Assembly (NCBI GenBank): GCA_021648685.1
Contig: JAKISI010000017.1
Coordinates: 1 to 51,541 of the forward strand
Direction: 5' to 3'
Source: Candidatus Polarisedimenticolaceae bacterium
Lineage (GTDB): Bacteria; Pseudomonadota; Gammaproteobacteria; Chromatiales; Chromatiaceae
DNA length: 51,541 nt
Made by a program: the position numbers and the translations under genes. Shown here one piece after another: positions 38,776-48,000 of this stretch. Position 1 is the first letter of the stretch; each line of letters opens with the position of its first letter. The notes below the pieces were generated by a model. It did no database searches and was not told the origin of the DNA. It saw only the letters and a list, made by a program, of their open reading frames with translations.

Positions 38776-38886
38776 TGAGGGTAGAAGCTGGCTACCACTG
38801 AGTTTGCAGCTTCCGCCCCCATCCCGGCCTTCCCCCCGCCAGGGAGAAGGGGCTTGAAGAGCCGCTTTTAACTTAGAGTGATAATG

Positions 38887-40170
38887 CTATTTTATCTCGG
38901 CAAAAGCAGCCGCTGCTGCCTCAAGTGTGACGGTAATGTCGTCATCGTTGTGTGCGGAGGAGACAAAGCCCGCCTCATAGGAGGATGGCGCCATGTAGAT
39001 GCCGCGATCCAGCATGCTGTGGAAGAACTGCTTGAAGGCATCCTGATTGCATGCGGTGGCCTGGGCAAAGTTCTCTACAGCCGGGGCATCGGTGAAGAAG
39101 ATACCAAACATGCCGCCGATCTGGTTATAGGTCAGCGGAACGCCTGCCTTTTTGGCCTGAGCGACCAGCCCACTGGCCAGCTTCTCGGTGATAGCGGAGA
39201 GCACATCGTAGAAGCCAGGGGTGGCGATCAGCTCCAGCGTTTGCAGCCCGGCAGCCATGGCGACCGGGTTGCCGGAGAGGGTGCCCGCCTGATAGACGGG
39301 GCCAAGTGGTGCAATTCTCTCCATGATCTCGCGTTTTCCACCAAAGGCACCTACCGGCATGCCGCCGCCGATGACCTTGCCCAGGGTGGTCAAATCCGGG
39401 GTGATGCCGTAGTAGCCCTGTGCTCCGCCCAGGGAGACACGGAAGCCGGTCATCACCTCGTCAAAGATCAGCACAGTGCCGTACTGGTCGCAGACCTCAC
39501 GCAGCCCTTCCAGAAATCCGGCAACGGGCGGGATGCAGTTCATGTTGCCGGCGACAGGCTCGACGATGATGCAGGCGATCTGCTCCCCCATCTGGCTGAA
39601 GAGCTCTTGCACCTGTCCCAGATTGTTGTAGTCCAGTGTGAGGGTATGTTCGGCCAGTGAGGCGGGGACACCGGGGGAGCTGGGCTCGCCCAGGGTGAGT
39701 GCGCCAGAGCCGGCTTTGACCAGCAGCGAGTCCGAGTGGCCGTGGTAGCAGCCCTCAAATTTCAGGATCTTGTCGCGACCAGTGTAGCCACGCGCCAGGC
39801 GGATGGCGCTCATGGTCGCCTCGGTGCCGGAGCTGACCATGCGCACCATATCCATTGAGGGCACCAGTTCGCAGACCTTGTTGGCCATCTCGGTCTCAAT
39901 TGCGGTGGGCGCGCCGAAGCTGAGGCCATTCTGCACGGTTTTTTGTACAGTGGAGATCACAGCGGGGTGGGCGTGCCCCAGAATCATCGGCCCCCAGGAG
40001 CCAACGTAGTCGATATAGCGGTTGCCATCCGGGTCGTAGAAGTAGGCACCGGAGGCGCGTTCGATAAAGACAGGATCACCACCGACCCCGCGAAAGGCCC
40101 GCACAGGGGAGTTGACGCCGCCGGGAATGTGATACAGGGCTTGCTCGAAAAGTTCTTGGGAACGGCTCAT
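38887..40170 (-). CDS. hemL: Glutamate-1-semialdehyde 2,1-aminomutase
   Basis: A PLP enzyme forming 5-aminolevulinate in the C5 route of heme synthesis. 427 residues. Visible are [37 protein letters not shown], the phosphate-binding [17 protein letters not shown], and the Schiff-base lysine in [17 protein letters not shown]. It is last in a thiD-thiE-hemL operon, overlapping thiE by four bases. Confidence 0.97.
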   Translation of the reverse strand: MSRSQELFEQALYHIPGGVNSPVRAFRGVGGDPVFIERASGAYFYDPDGNRYIDYVGSWGPMILGHAHPAVISTVQKTVQNGLSFGAPTAIETEMANKVCELVPSMDMVRMVSSGTEATMSAIRLARGYTGRDKILKFEGCYHGHSDSLLVKAGSGALTLGEPSSPGVPASLAEHTLTLDYNNLGQVQELFSQMGEQIACIIVEPVAGNMNCIPPVAGFLEGLREVCDQYGTVLIFDEVMTGFRVSLGGAQGYYGITPDLTTLGKVIGGGMPVGAFGGKREIMERIAPLGPVYQAGTLSGNPVAMAAGLQTLELIATPGFYDVLSAITEKLASGLVAQAKKAGVPLTYNQIGGMFGIFFTDAPAVENFAQATACNQDAFKQFFHSMLDRGIYMAPSSYEAGFVSSAHNDDDITVTLEAAAAAFAEIK

Positions 40171-40802
40171 CTTTGGTAATCCTCGAATAGTTTGGCAAAT
40201 TGACGGCAGGTGTGGTGGATATCGGGCTGGGCAAATATGCCCTGGATAACGGCCAGCATATCGGCACCCGCCTGCACGAGCTGGGCACCATTTTCCGGGG
40301 TTATTCCACCGATGGCAACCACTGGAACCTGGAGTCTCTTTTTAGCCTGCTTTAGCAGGTCGATATCTGCCTGGATGGCATGCGGTTTGGTGGCAGAGGT
40401 GAAGAAGCGGCCAAAGGCGACATAATCAGCCCCGGCAGACTCGGCATCGCATGCCTGCTGAAGGTTGTTGTAGCAGGAGATACCGATGATGGCGGATCTC
40501 CCCAGCTCACGGCGGGCCTGTTGCAAGTGGATGTCGTCACATCCAAGGTGAACCCCGTCAGCCTTGATCTGCCGGGCAAGTGCCAGATCATCGTTGATGA
40601 TGAGGGGGATATCGTGAGTGCGGCATAGAGCCAGCAGCTGCGTGGCCTCTTCTGATCTTTTGCTTGGGTCGCCGCTTTTGTCCCGATATTGAATAGTGCG
40701 GGCGCCGCCCAGAATGGCGGCCTCTATCTGGGCATAGAGTCTCTCACCCTCTCCTAATGCCGGATCAGTGATGGCGTAGAGTCCGTGCAGTTGTTTAGTC
40801 AT
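40167..40802 (-). CDS. thiE: Thiamine-phosphate synthase
   Basis: It joins HMP-pyrophosphate and the thiazole phosphate. 211 residues, a TIM barrel with [53 protein letters not shown], and [20 protein letters not shown]. Overlaps of four bases with both thiD and hemL show tight translational coupling. No TPP riboswitch is evident upstream of the group. Confidence 0.95.
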   Translation of the reverse strand: MTKQLHGLYAITDPALGEGERLYAQIEAAILGGARTIQYRDKSGDPSKRSEEATQLLALCRTHDIPLIINDDLALARQIKADGVHLGCDDIHLQQARRELGRSAIIGISCYNNLQQACDAESAGADYVAFGRFFTSATKPHAIQADIDLLKQAKKRLQVPVVAIGGITPENGAQLVQAGADMLAVIQGIFAQPDIHHTCRQFAKLFEDYQR

Positions 40803-41608
40803 GCTGAGTGCTGCCTGCGTGAATGGAACCGATTGGGCAGCGCCTGTCCCCGGCCTAATTGGTATGCATCTGCCAATGATTGCCAGGCAAAATCCTGTGC
40901 ATTATAGACGGCATCCGTGAGGTTCTGCCTCTGTGCCAGCAGCGCAGCAATGGCGGCGGCCAGGGTGCAGCCGGAGCCGTGATACTCGCCCGGCAGTCGT
41001 GGCCACTGCCACTGGTCAACCACCCCTTTTTGATCATATAGCGTATTAACGACTTCGCTGCTCTCTTCATGGGTGCCGGTGATCAACAGCTGTTGGCAGC
41101 CATGCTGTAGCAGTATCTCGGCGCAACGGTTCAAGTCGCTGGCATTGGCCAGGGCGCGTGCTTCCTGGGAATTTGGGGTGAGCAGAGAGGTGAGCGGCAG
41201 CAGCTCTTGCAGCAGGGTTTGTTGCAGGGCATCACTGGCCAGTGATCGGCCCCCTCCTGCAGCCAATACAGGGTCGAGCACCACCGGGATGTCAGGGTGC
41301 TTTTTCAGCAGATCTGCCAATGCATGGGCAACAGCGGCACTGCCGACCAGGCCGATCTTGATGGCATTTACGGGCAGATCAGCCAAAACGGCCTCAGCCT
41401 GGGCAATGACCACTTTGGGGTCGACGGGAATCAGCTGTTGAACATTGCAGGTATCTTGAATGGTCAGAGAGGTTATCGCACTGGTGGCATAGCCCCCCAA
41501 TGCCGTGATGGATTCAATATCGGCCTGGATGCCTGCACCACCACTGGGATCATGGCCGCCAATGGAGAGCGTTACGGCAACTGCTGCGCTGGGTGAGGGT
41601 GTGGTCAT
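40799..41608 (-). CDS. thiD: Hydroxymethylpyrimidine/phosphomethylpyrimidine kinase
   Basis: It phosphorylates HMP twice for thiamine synthesis. About 269 residues from the ATG at 41608. The ribokinase-type fold starts LSIGGHDPSGGAGIQADIES; VLDPVLAAGGGRSL and the catalytic GSGCTLAAAIAALLA follow. The frame stays open for another 100 codons upstream, but that stretch has no family similarity and runs to the divergent DUF5063 gene. ATG codons at 41608 and 41617 are both possible; neither has a clear ribosome site. Confidence 0.93.
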   Translation of the reverse strand: MTTPSPSAAVAVTLSIGGHDPSGGAGIQADIESITALGGYATSAITSLTIQDTCNVQQLIPVDPKVVIAQAEAVLADLPVNAIKIGLVGSAAVAHALADLLKKHPDIPVVLDPVLAAGGGRSLASDALQQTLLQELLPLTSLLTPNSQEARALANASDLNRCAEILLQHGCQQLLITGTHEESSEVVNTLYDQKGVVDQWQWPRLPGEYHGSGCTLAAAIAALLAQRQNLTDAVYNAQDFAWQSLADAYQLGRGQALPNRFHSRRQHSA

Positions 41609-41808
41609 GGTGAGCATCTTGGCTGTCTGGGAAATAGGTCTTGGGTAATATATCGTTTTGACCAGAGGGATCAATAGCTTGCGCTGTTTATCTGTTTTTT
41701 GGTTGGGCTCTCTTTTGAATTCAATGGAATAAAATCGGTTTTTCACCCTGTCAGTATTGGATTTTTGACTAAAATTGTCATGTAGCCCCTGAATTGGTAA
41801 GGCTGAAT

Positions 41809-42297
41809 ATGATGACCCCTCACACTGATTTTGTTGAAACGGCACGTGTCTATTGTGATCTGATTGACCACCTGGATGGTGCTGATACGGTTTGGCTGGA
41901 ACGGCTGGCAAAGCTTCTGCCGCGTCTGCATGCAGCGGTGGCTGAAATGGATCAGTCCAAAGGCGGGGCGGAGATCTGTGCCTCAGAGCAGAATCTGGAT
42001 GACCGCTTTGAGCTGTTTAGCCGCCTGCACAGGCTGCTGGGTGAGCTAGACCCCTATTGGCTGGAATTTGATGTTTCATCGGATGGCCAGCTCATGACAG
42101 GCAGTCTGGCGGATGATCTGACCGATATTTTTTGTGAGCTGAAGGTGGGTCTGGAGATGCTGGAAAACCATCCAGAGAAGAGAAGCAGAGCGTTAAACAG
42201 ACTCTGCAGCAGTTATAAAATCCACTGGGGTCAGCATCTTATGGATGCCCAACGGCATCTCTATGAGCTGGGTGCCCGAAATCAATTACGCTTTTAG
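41809..42297 (+). CDS. DUF5063 domain protein
   Basis: 162 residues, soluble and acidic, function unknown. The typical helices are FVETARVYCDLIDHLDG, WLERLAKLLPRLHAAVAEM, and SLADDLTDIFCELKVGLEML. It ends with HWGQHLMDAQRHLYELGAR. The ATG at 41809 follows AAGG; a TTG at 41794 would add five residues. It is divergent from thiD and separated from it by 200 bases. Confidence 0.75.
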   Translation: MMTPHTDFVETARVYCDLIDHLDGADTVWLERLAKLLPRLHAAVAEMDQSKGGAEICASEQNLDDRFELFSRLHRLLGELDPYWLEFDVSSDGQLMTGSLADDLTDIFCELKVGLEMLENHPEKRSRALNRLCSSYKIHWGQHLMDAQRHLYELGARNQLRF

Positions 42298-42422
42298 ATT
42301 TCCTGATCGATTAGGCTTTTAAACCCCAGCATCCCTGTGCAGAATTCGCATGCCGGAGAGTGGGGTGATACAATTACCTGACTTTATCACTTGTTTATTA
42401 TTGAAATTCAGGAGGCAGAAGT

Positions 42423-42803
42423 ATGACTGCGACAACCGATAGAATCCTGGGAGCGGGCTACATGACGCTGACTGCCCCGGCTCAAAGCAAAATTGTAGAT
42501 CTTATTGCCCAGGTTGAAGAGGATATTCAAGGTGTCCGCGTCTATGCAACTGCAGGCAGTTGCAGTGGCGTTGGTTTTGGTATGACCTTTACGGATCAGA
42601 TCGACGAGACCGACAACGTACTGGAGTGTGACGGGTTCAAGGTTGTGATTGATGACGGTGCAGTGCCGCATCTGCAAGGCGTTGAGATCGATTATGTGGA
42701 TCGTGGTGATGGCACCTCCGTCTTCAAATTCAACAATGTTGCGCCGGTGAAAGATGAGAGTGCCTGTGGCAGCTGTGCTTCTGCCAGTACTTGCAGTAGC
42801 TAA
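42423..42803 (+). CDS. A-type iron-sulfur cluster carrier (IscA/HesB family), variant
   Basis: 126 residues. The HesB-like domain has GSCSGVGFGMTFTDQ (C47), corresponding to the first conserved cysteine of IscA, then a central C69. The C-terminal pair, normally C-x-C, is here spread over a serine- and alanine-rich tail as C115-x-x-C118 with a further C124. It may carry a cluster with altered ligand geometry. AGGAGG precedes the start and a strong terminator follows. It is not in an isc operon. Confidence 0.83.
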   Translation: MTATTDRILGAGYMTLTAPAQSKIVDLIAQVEEDIQGVRVYATAGSCSGVGFGMTFTDQIDETDNVLECDGFKVVIDDGAVPHLQGVEIDYVDRGDGTSVFKFNNVAPVKDESACGSCASASTCSS

Positions 42804-42821
42804 TAGCAGTAGAACAGTATT

Positions 42822-42859
42822 AAAAAGCGGCAGACCCCTGTTGGGTCTGCCGCTTTTTT
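42822..42859. terminator. Rho-independent terminator, bidirectional
   Basis: A run of A, then arms GCGGCAGACCC/GGGTCTGCCGC around CTGTT, then six T. It can end the Fe-S carrier transcript on the plus strand and hemJ on the minus strand. Confidence 0.93.
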
Positions 42860-42937
42860 ATGGGAGAGGTGATCAGGAGTCAGAAGAGCATGACATATTC
42901 TGACCCCTGAAAACTGGCTTCTGAATGCTTAACCTTG

Positions 42938-43366
42938 TTACCAGCCGTAACCCCGCCCAACGACGGACAGCAGTACGATAGCAACCAGAATCAGCACCGG
43001 CACCTCGTTGAACCAGCGATACCAGACGTGACTGCGACGGTTGTTGTCGTTGGCAAAATCCTTGACCAGCTTCCAGCAGTAGATCTGGTAAGCCACCAAC
43101 AGTGCAACCAGTGTGAGCTTGGTATGCAGCCACATCATCTTGCCAAAGGCCAGCCAGGCATAGTCAGAAAGCATCCAGACACCAAATCCCAGCGTCAGAA
43201 CCATCCAGGGTATGGTGAACCAGAACAGTTTACGCTCCATGATTTTGAAACGCTCATTCCCTGCCTGATCCTCTGTTGCTGCATGATAGACAAACAGGCG
43301 TGGTAGATAGAATAACCCGGCAAACCAGGTCACCATAAAGATAAGATGGAAGGCCTTAAGCCACAT
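42938..43366 (-). CDS. hemJ: Protoporphyrinogen IX oxidase HemJ
   Basis: 142 residues with four membrane segments. Landmarks are WLKAFHLIFMVTWFAGLFYLPRLF in two pieces (H7 and R23 regions), then MMWLHTKLTLVALLVAYQ with the conserved H and K, and WFNEVPVLILVAIVLLSV near the end. HemJ replaces HemG/HemY in many gammaproteobacteria, which fits hemL being nearby. An AGGAG site lies upstream of the ATG. It follows the DUF4126 gene by 26 bases in the same direction. Confidence 0.93.
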   Translation of the reverse strand: MWLKAFHLIFMVTWFAGLFYLPRLFVYHAATEDQAGNERFKIMERKLFWFTIPWMVLTLGFGVWMLSDYAWLAFGKMMWLHTKLTLVALLVAYQIYCWKLVKDFANDNNRRSHVWYRWFNEVPVLILVAIVLLSVVGRGYGW

Positions 43367-43392
43367 ACGGTACTCCTATAACTATTGGTTGG

Positions 43393-44088
43393 TTACTTGT
43401 GAGGGTTGTCGCGTGCATCATGATAGAGCGTCCTCAGAATATCACGCCGAGTTTGGCCGGGTATCGATGAGGGGGTGGGGTCACTCTTGCGTCCACTGAA
43501 CCATGCGCCAATGCGTTGAAAAAGTGCTTTGAGGGTGCGCCAGATACGGGGCAGTATCCAGATGACAACCAGAGCAAAGATAATCAGCAGGCAAATGAAT
43601 ACGATGGGGTAATTCAGTGCAGTCCATAGTCCACCAATAACGGCCAGATCCTCAGTGATTGAGGCCGTCCAGTTGGTGACAGGTTCCGGCGAGGTGTTGA
43701 TCAGCAATCGACTGCTGGCTTTGGTGACATGGCTGGCTGCGGTTATGCTGCCGCCAACCAGCAGCGCGGCAAATTCAGCCGCTGGGCCAACATCCATCCC
43801 CTGCGCCATACCTGCGGCCATGACGGCACCTGCAGGGATTCGAATAAAAGTATGGATAGCATCCCAGATGGTATCGACACCGGGCGTCTTGTCGGCAAAA
43901 AACTCCACACAATACATCAACCCGGCAGCACCCATTACCATCGGGTCATCCAGCATCTCCAATCCGGGAGGAAGCTCCAGGTTGCCGGTGATGGAGAGAT
44001 ATCCCAACATAAACACCGTGGCATACAGGTTGATACCCGACGCCCATGTGACCCCCAGCGCCAGTGAGATGAGTTGAATGGTTTCCAT
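43393..44088 (-). CDS. DUF4126 family membrane protein
   Basis: 231 residues, with several hydrophobic segments (about 1-35, 90-125, 155-185). Typical sequence: LALGVTWASGINLYATVFMLG, and AALLVGGSITAASHVTKASSR in pieces. Its function is unknown; it belongs to a family often annotated as an inner-membrane protein. It starts behind AGGA and is probably co-transcribed with hemJ. Confidence 0.82.
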   Translation of the reverse strand: METIQLISLALGVTWASGINLYATVFMLGYLSITGNLELPPGLEMLDDPMVMGAAGLMYCVEFFADKTPGVDTIWDAIHTFIRIPAGAVMAAGMAQGMDVGPAAEFAALLVGGSITAASHVTKASSRLLINTSPEPVTNWTASITEDLAVIGGLWTALNYPIVFICLLIIFALVVIWILPRIWRTLKALFQRIGAWFSGRKSDPTPSSIPGQTRRDILRTLYHDARDNPHK

Positions 44089-44261
44089 GTGTGTGTCCTG
44101 AATAGCGCTGTAATAAATCCAGTTGATTTACCTTATTGGACGAAGCCGCTATCGCGGAGAAAACAGATCAATCCACCTCCAGCGCCTGAGTAAATTAAAA
44201 TGTAACCTCACCCTCTCATACAGAGGGGTTATTCAACCAATAATCATAAGGTTACAAAGCC
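44089..44261. other. Boundary zone between core genes and integron remnant
   Basis: There is no gene. It contains the second copy of the 33-bp repeat (44131-44163) and the left part of an inverted repeat pair: TGTAACCT at 44201-44208 with AGGTTACA at 44249-44256, enclosing a smaller CCCTCT/AGAGGG dyad. Sequence becomes AT-rich to the right of this zone. Confidence 0.55.
44131..44163 (+). repeat. 33-bp dispersed repeat, copy 2
   Basis: Matches 17714-17746 at 31 of 33 positions (core GAAGCCGCTATCGCGGAGAA). Here it lies 98 bases upstream of a truncated integrase. Confidence 0.75.
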
Positions 44262-44402
44262 ATGACATCACCATCTGAAATAAAATTCAAGAGAAATCAC
44301 AAAAAGCATCTACAGCACTTGAAGCTTAAAGGCCTCCAGCCCAAGGCCATTGAAGCTTACTCCCGCGCTATCCGGCGCATCGGCGGCTATTTCAATCATT
44401 AA
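44262..44402 (+). pseudogene. N-terminal fragment of a tyrosine recombinase
   Basis: 46 codons beginning MTSPSEIKFKRNHKKHLQHL and continuing LKGLQPKAIEAYSRAIRRIG, then a stop. This is the start of the SAM-like core-binding domain of XerC/D-type integrases. The remainder of the domain and the whole catalytic domain are absent. A ribosome site (AAGG) remains. It meets the oppositely oriented fragment at 44399-44402. Confidence 0.7.
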
Positions 44403-44758
44403 TAATTGGGGTCAGTATCAACTTTACTCTGACTCCGGTTATTCTGACCCCGGTTATTCAATTTATCTTGTACAGCTGCTTTAGCCGTCCGCAGTAAATT
44501 CTGTATAGCGCTGACAGTTTGAACAAATTTCCAGTCCGTTAGCGAGCCGTCTCTGCCAATAGACTCAAGGTAGCCTGTCACATCATCAACAGAATGATCA
44601 GCAAGGCGCTTACCGGGGAAAGCCCCAATATACTGCTCCGCATGCTCAACGCAGCAGCGCGCCTCATTCTCCTTAATCCCTTGTTTTAAAAGAGCAGCAA
44701 CAAATCGATCCCAGAAGTGACTGGCAGACCTCTTGGGGCTTGATGTATAGTGATTCAT
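44399..44758 (-). pseudogene. Truncated integrase, probably integron integrase N-terminal extension
   Basis: 119 codons. Sequence such as SASHFWDRFVAALLKQGIKE and AEQYIGAFPGKRLADHSVDD, with VTGYLESIGRDG, resembles the N-terminal extension found on some gammaproteobacterial integron integrases. After about residue 95 the frame runs into unrelated DNA made of GGGGTCAG-type repeats. The core and the R-H-R-Y catalytic domain are missing, so it cannot be active. Its direction, pointing away from the adjoining attI-like region and cassette, is that of intI in integrons. The subfamily assignment is from memory of family patterns and is moderate. Confidence 0.55.
44401..44458. repeat. GGGGTCAG / CTGACCCC junction repeats
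   Basis: CTGACTCCGGTTATT (44429-44443) and CTGACCCCGGTTATT (44444-44458) are tandem 15-mers. AATAATTGGGGTCAG (44401-44415) is their inverted partner, 13 of 15 matching the second. They lie at the exact junction of the two recombinase fragments and encode the abnormal tail of the minus-strand one. Confidence 0.75.
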
Positions 44759-44844
44759 GTGCTAAGTTTTCGTCCATAAATAAATGAAGAAAGGAGGCTC
44801 AGTGATTATCAAACCTCCATTTAAAAACCAAACACAGCATAATA

Positions 44845-44919
44845 GGCAGAATACGCCTAGTCCGTATATGGCAGAATACGTCTATTTCTAAAATGACAGA
44901 ATCTGTCTATCCACCTGTT
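44845..44919 (+). repeat. Three 25-bp direct repeats with internal dyads (attI-like region)
   Basis: Units start at 44845, 44870 and 44895, exactly 25 bases apart, each beginning GRCAGAATMYGYCTA. The third contains the perfect dyad GACAGA-A-TCTGTC; the others are partial dyads. They lie directly before the candidate recombination core at 44917. attI sites carry direct repeats bound by the integrase, so this may be the attI recognition region; operator sites for a regulator are the alternative. Confidence 0.7.
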
Positions 44920-44923
44920 ATGT
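44917..44923 (+). other. attI-type recombination core (cassette left boundary)
   Basis: GTTATGT fits the integron core GTTRRRY at six of seven positions. The nine bases 44917-44925 (GTTATGTGC) are the exact reverse complement of 51334-51342, the outer arm of the attC at the other end. Crossover would fall between G44917 and T44918. Confidence 0.8.
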
Positions 44924-44984
44924 GCAGCGAGAAGAAAGACCAGTTGTGTATTTATATAGAAATACTAAAGCGCATCGTTTCTAT

Positions 44985-44994
44985 GCAACGTTGC
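44985..44994. promoter_or_regulatory. Perfect palindrome upstream of the cassette's first gene
   Basis: GCAACGTTGC is a 10-base perfect dyad 33 bases before the ATG at 45028. It could be an operator. I found no convincing -35/-10 pair with normal spacing in the 110 bases between the cassette edge and the start codon. Confidence 0.35.
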
Positions 44995-45027
44995 TGATGA
45001 GAACCGATAAAATCTGAGAAATTGTCA

Positions 45028-48000
45028 ATGCGATTGGTTATACCTTCAGTATTTAATGAAAAGAATTGGGTGGAACTGTCTTCGAAAATCAAAACGGTTG
45101 TAGGGGGTAATAGTGATAGTAATCGCGAGCTAGATTTTTCATGTGTGGAGTGGGCTGATCCAATTCCTTTGCTTTACTTGTGTTTGGTTTTACGTAAAGA
45201 TTTCGTCGAAAATAATACGAAGGGGTTATTTAGAAGGGTAAGTGTTATTGTCGATTTTAAAACTAACATAAGTGAGCATAAACGCTTTCTGACATTCTTA
45301 AATAATCAAGGGTTTTTGCGAGAGATTCTTAAATATGCTGATCTAGCTGATCTAAGAGGAAGCAACATGGATGGTTTGTCTGCTGTAAATATGATCGCAG
45401 AATTTAACGAACCACTAAAATACAAAAATACAGATTGCATAAAAGCTAAGATTGTTGATCTAAAAGAAGTGATGAAGAAAGGGGGGCTGGATTCCCTGAT
45501 TGACATGCTTATGGATGAGGCTGTTGAAGAAGTGTCGACAACAGTTGATCCTTCATGGTCTTTTTATAGAGATCACGCAATCCAAAAACTAAGGCACTTT
45601 TCTTCTGAGCTAATCGAAAATGTTATTGAACATGCGTATGCCACGCCAACAAAAGAAGCTTTTGCGATATATGCTAGGGTGAGAAGCGGTAGATCATTTA
45701 TAGAAGAAAACGATTGGGATAAGCAAGTAGAATGCGAGAGGAAGAACTGTTTCCTTCTTAAGAACTGGGATGAGTATATAGCTAATTTCAATAGTAAATG
45801 GATTGAGGTATTTATTGTAGACAATGGCGACGGTCTGTTATCCCAAATCAATAAGTGGCGGAGTGATGACCAGGAAGCAAATGCTCTATTGAAGGGAGTA
45901 TCATCTAGGGAATCAAGACCCCTAAGAACAATTGGGCATAAGGTATTTGTTGGCGGCTACTCAAAGCAAAAGCGTCTGGATACTAAGACAAAAATGACTG
46001 GCCTTCAGTTGGTTCATGAAACGTTGAATCAAAAGGAACGTCAAGATAATGCGCCGGGCGAATTTGTCAGATTAATGACTGGTGAGGAGGTTTTAGGCGG
46101 GCATCTTCCTTTTGAAAAAGCACAAGCAAGAGGGGGTAACTATGAAACAGTAGACCCGCCTCTTCCATTAGGGACAGCATTTCATGCTTGCATAGAAATG
46201 TCTGATACAAGAATTGTTCTTCCTGAAGCATTTACAGCGGCCTCTGATGATCAATTGCTAGCAATTAGATCTAGTGTAGCTGAACCTAGTTCATCACATG
46301 AATTAGATCTTTATACAGTGGATCAGCGATACCTGAGAGCTAAAGGTGAAAATTATGATGCACATCGAAGGCCGACCGATGTGCTTAATCATAAATTCAC
46401 AAAACAGACAGGTGATAATAGTGGTTCAAAATATTCGAATGAGGAATTAAATAAACTGTTTGAAAAAAATAACCATAAGCATTTGGTTTGGTTGCCACCA
46501 GATTCTGTTACTAAACGAGATATAAAGGCTTGGATTAACTTTTGTTTATTCGCTTCACTAAAATCCTTAATAATTGCTGACATTCCTTTACATAGGGCGA
46601 GGATTTTTGAGTATATCACTTCCAGTGAAGAGATTGATAAACGGGAAAGTAGTTATAATATAAATATTTATATTATAACTAGAAACTGGCATATTGCTTC
46701 GTATCGCTCTGAATATTCTGATGGAAAATATCGTTTTAATGAAGGCGCTAGTGGGAGCGTGAATAAACTTGGGCTAGAAAAACTGAATCAAATGTTAAGG
46801 GAAAACGATAGCAAAATATTCTGGGGAAATGTGAAAACAAGAGTTAATAGTCCATTTATTGCGGAGCCTGTGATATGGGAAAAGAGGGGTAAAAAAACTG
46901 GTTCGTCGTCATACGGTAAAGATATTGAAATCCAAGGTTATTTAGATTTCAATGAGGCTGCTTCTAATGCAGTCAATCATAAGATAATAAAGGCAGCACT
47001 AGAAAGAACAGTAGCCTTGTGGGAAGATCAGGATATCATTTTGATTGGTATAGACGATCTTGTTGCGCCATTTTCAAGCGACATAAATACTATACATAAT
47101 CTTAACTATATTTCAGGTGAAAATTTAGATAATCCACCAAGTAAAATTCTTTTAATTGGCAGCACCTATGTTTCTGGAGGTACGAGCAATAGGATTCGCA
47201 CGTTAATTAATGGTAACTACCCAGAGGTTGGTATTGATGAAATATATATACTAAGACACCCATCAGGTAGCGCTGACTCTAAATCCTTACTAAGGATTCT
47301 TGATTGGGATAATACCATAGAAATAAAAAACCCCAGACGCAAAAACTATGAAAGATTGGAGGGGACTCCATACATTAAGCGTGGAGGAGCAAAGTCATAT
47401 AGAATAGAAAGAAACAAAAACCCATCAAGTCCCTATGATATGTACAGAGAGTTTGCTCAGGGGCACCTTAAACTAGGTCATTGGGAGTATACCAATTCGC
47501 ATGATCTATTGACGCCTAACTTGTCGAGAATAATTGCGACCAATCCAGCAGTTACAAAATGGTTCTGTGATGAATTGGATAAACTGCATAGTAACGTAGA
47601 AGTAGATGGAAAAAAGACTAAAAATTATTTGGTATTTATATCACATAATGTGACTAATAAACTTATAGATAGAATCAAAAAGTCTAATCCCGAGGTGGAT
47701 AAGCTGTACGAAATACACCCTCTTCAAAAGCTAAATATAGTCTCATCTCAGCGTGTTTTTTTCTCTCCCGTTGTTATAGAAAGAATGGAGAACACCTCAG
47801 CTAGAAAGGTGCCCCTCAATGTGATATTGATCGACGATGGAGTAATTTCTGGCACGACGCTACGTAGTGCTGAAGCAAATTTGATATTTAACGAGTATGA
47901 CAGGCTCACAACCTTATCGATTATTGACAGAAACGGGTTCTCCCAAGCCGATAATTTACAGGGTAACAAGCAAATTACCAGAAAGACCTTTTGGAGTTGG

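Noticed and set aside
41609-41911. 100-codon N-terminal extension of ThiD
   Set aside because: It has no kinase similarity and reaches into the divergent DUF5063 gene; start codons at 41608/41617 match the family length.
44201-44256. TGTAACCT/AGGTTACA inverted repeat as a second attC
   Set aside because: It has no GTT core, no extrahelical bases and no paired outer arms; it is more likely an element end or an operator of the truncated recombinase.
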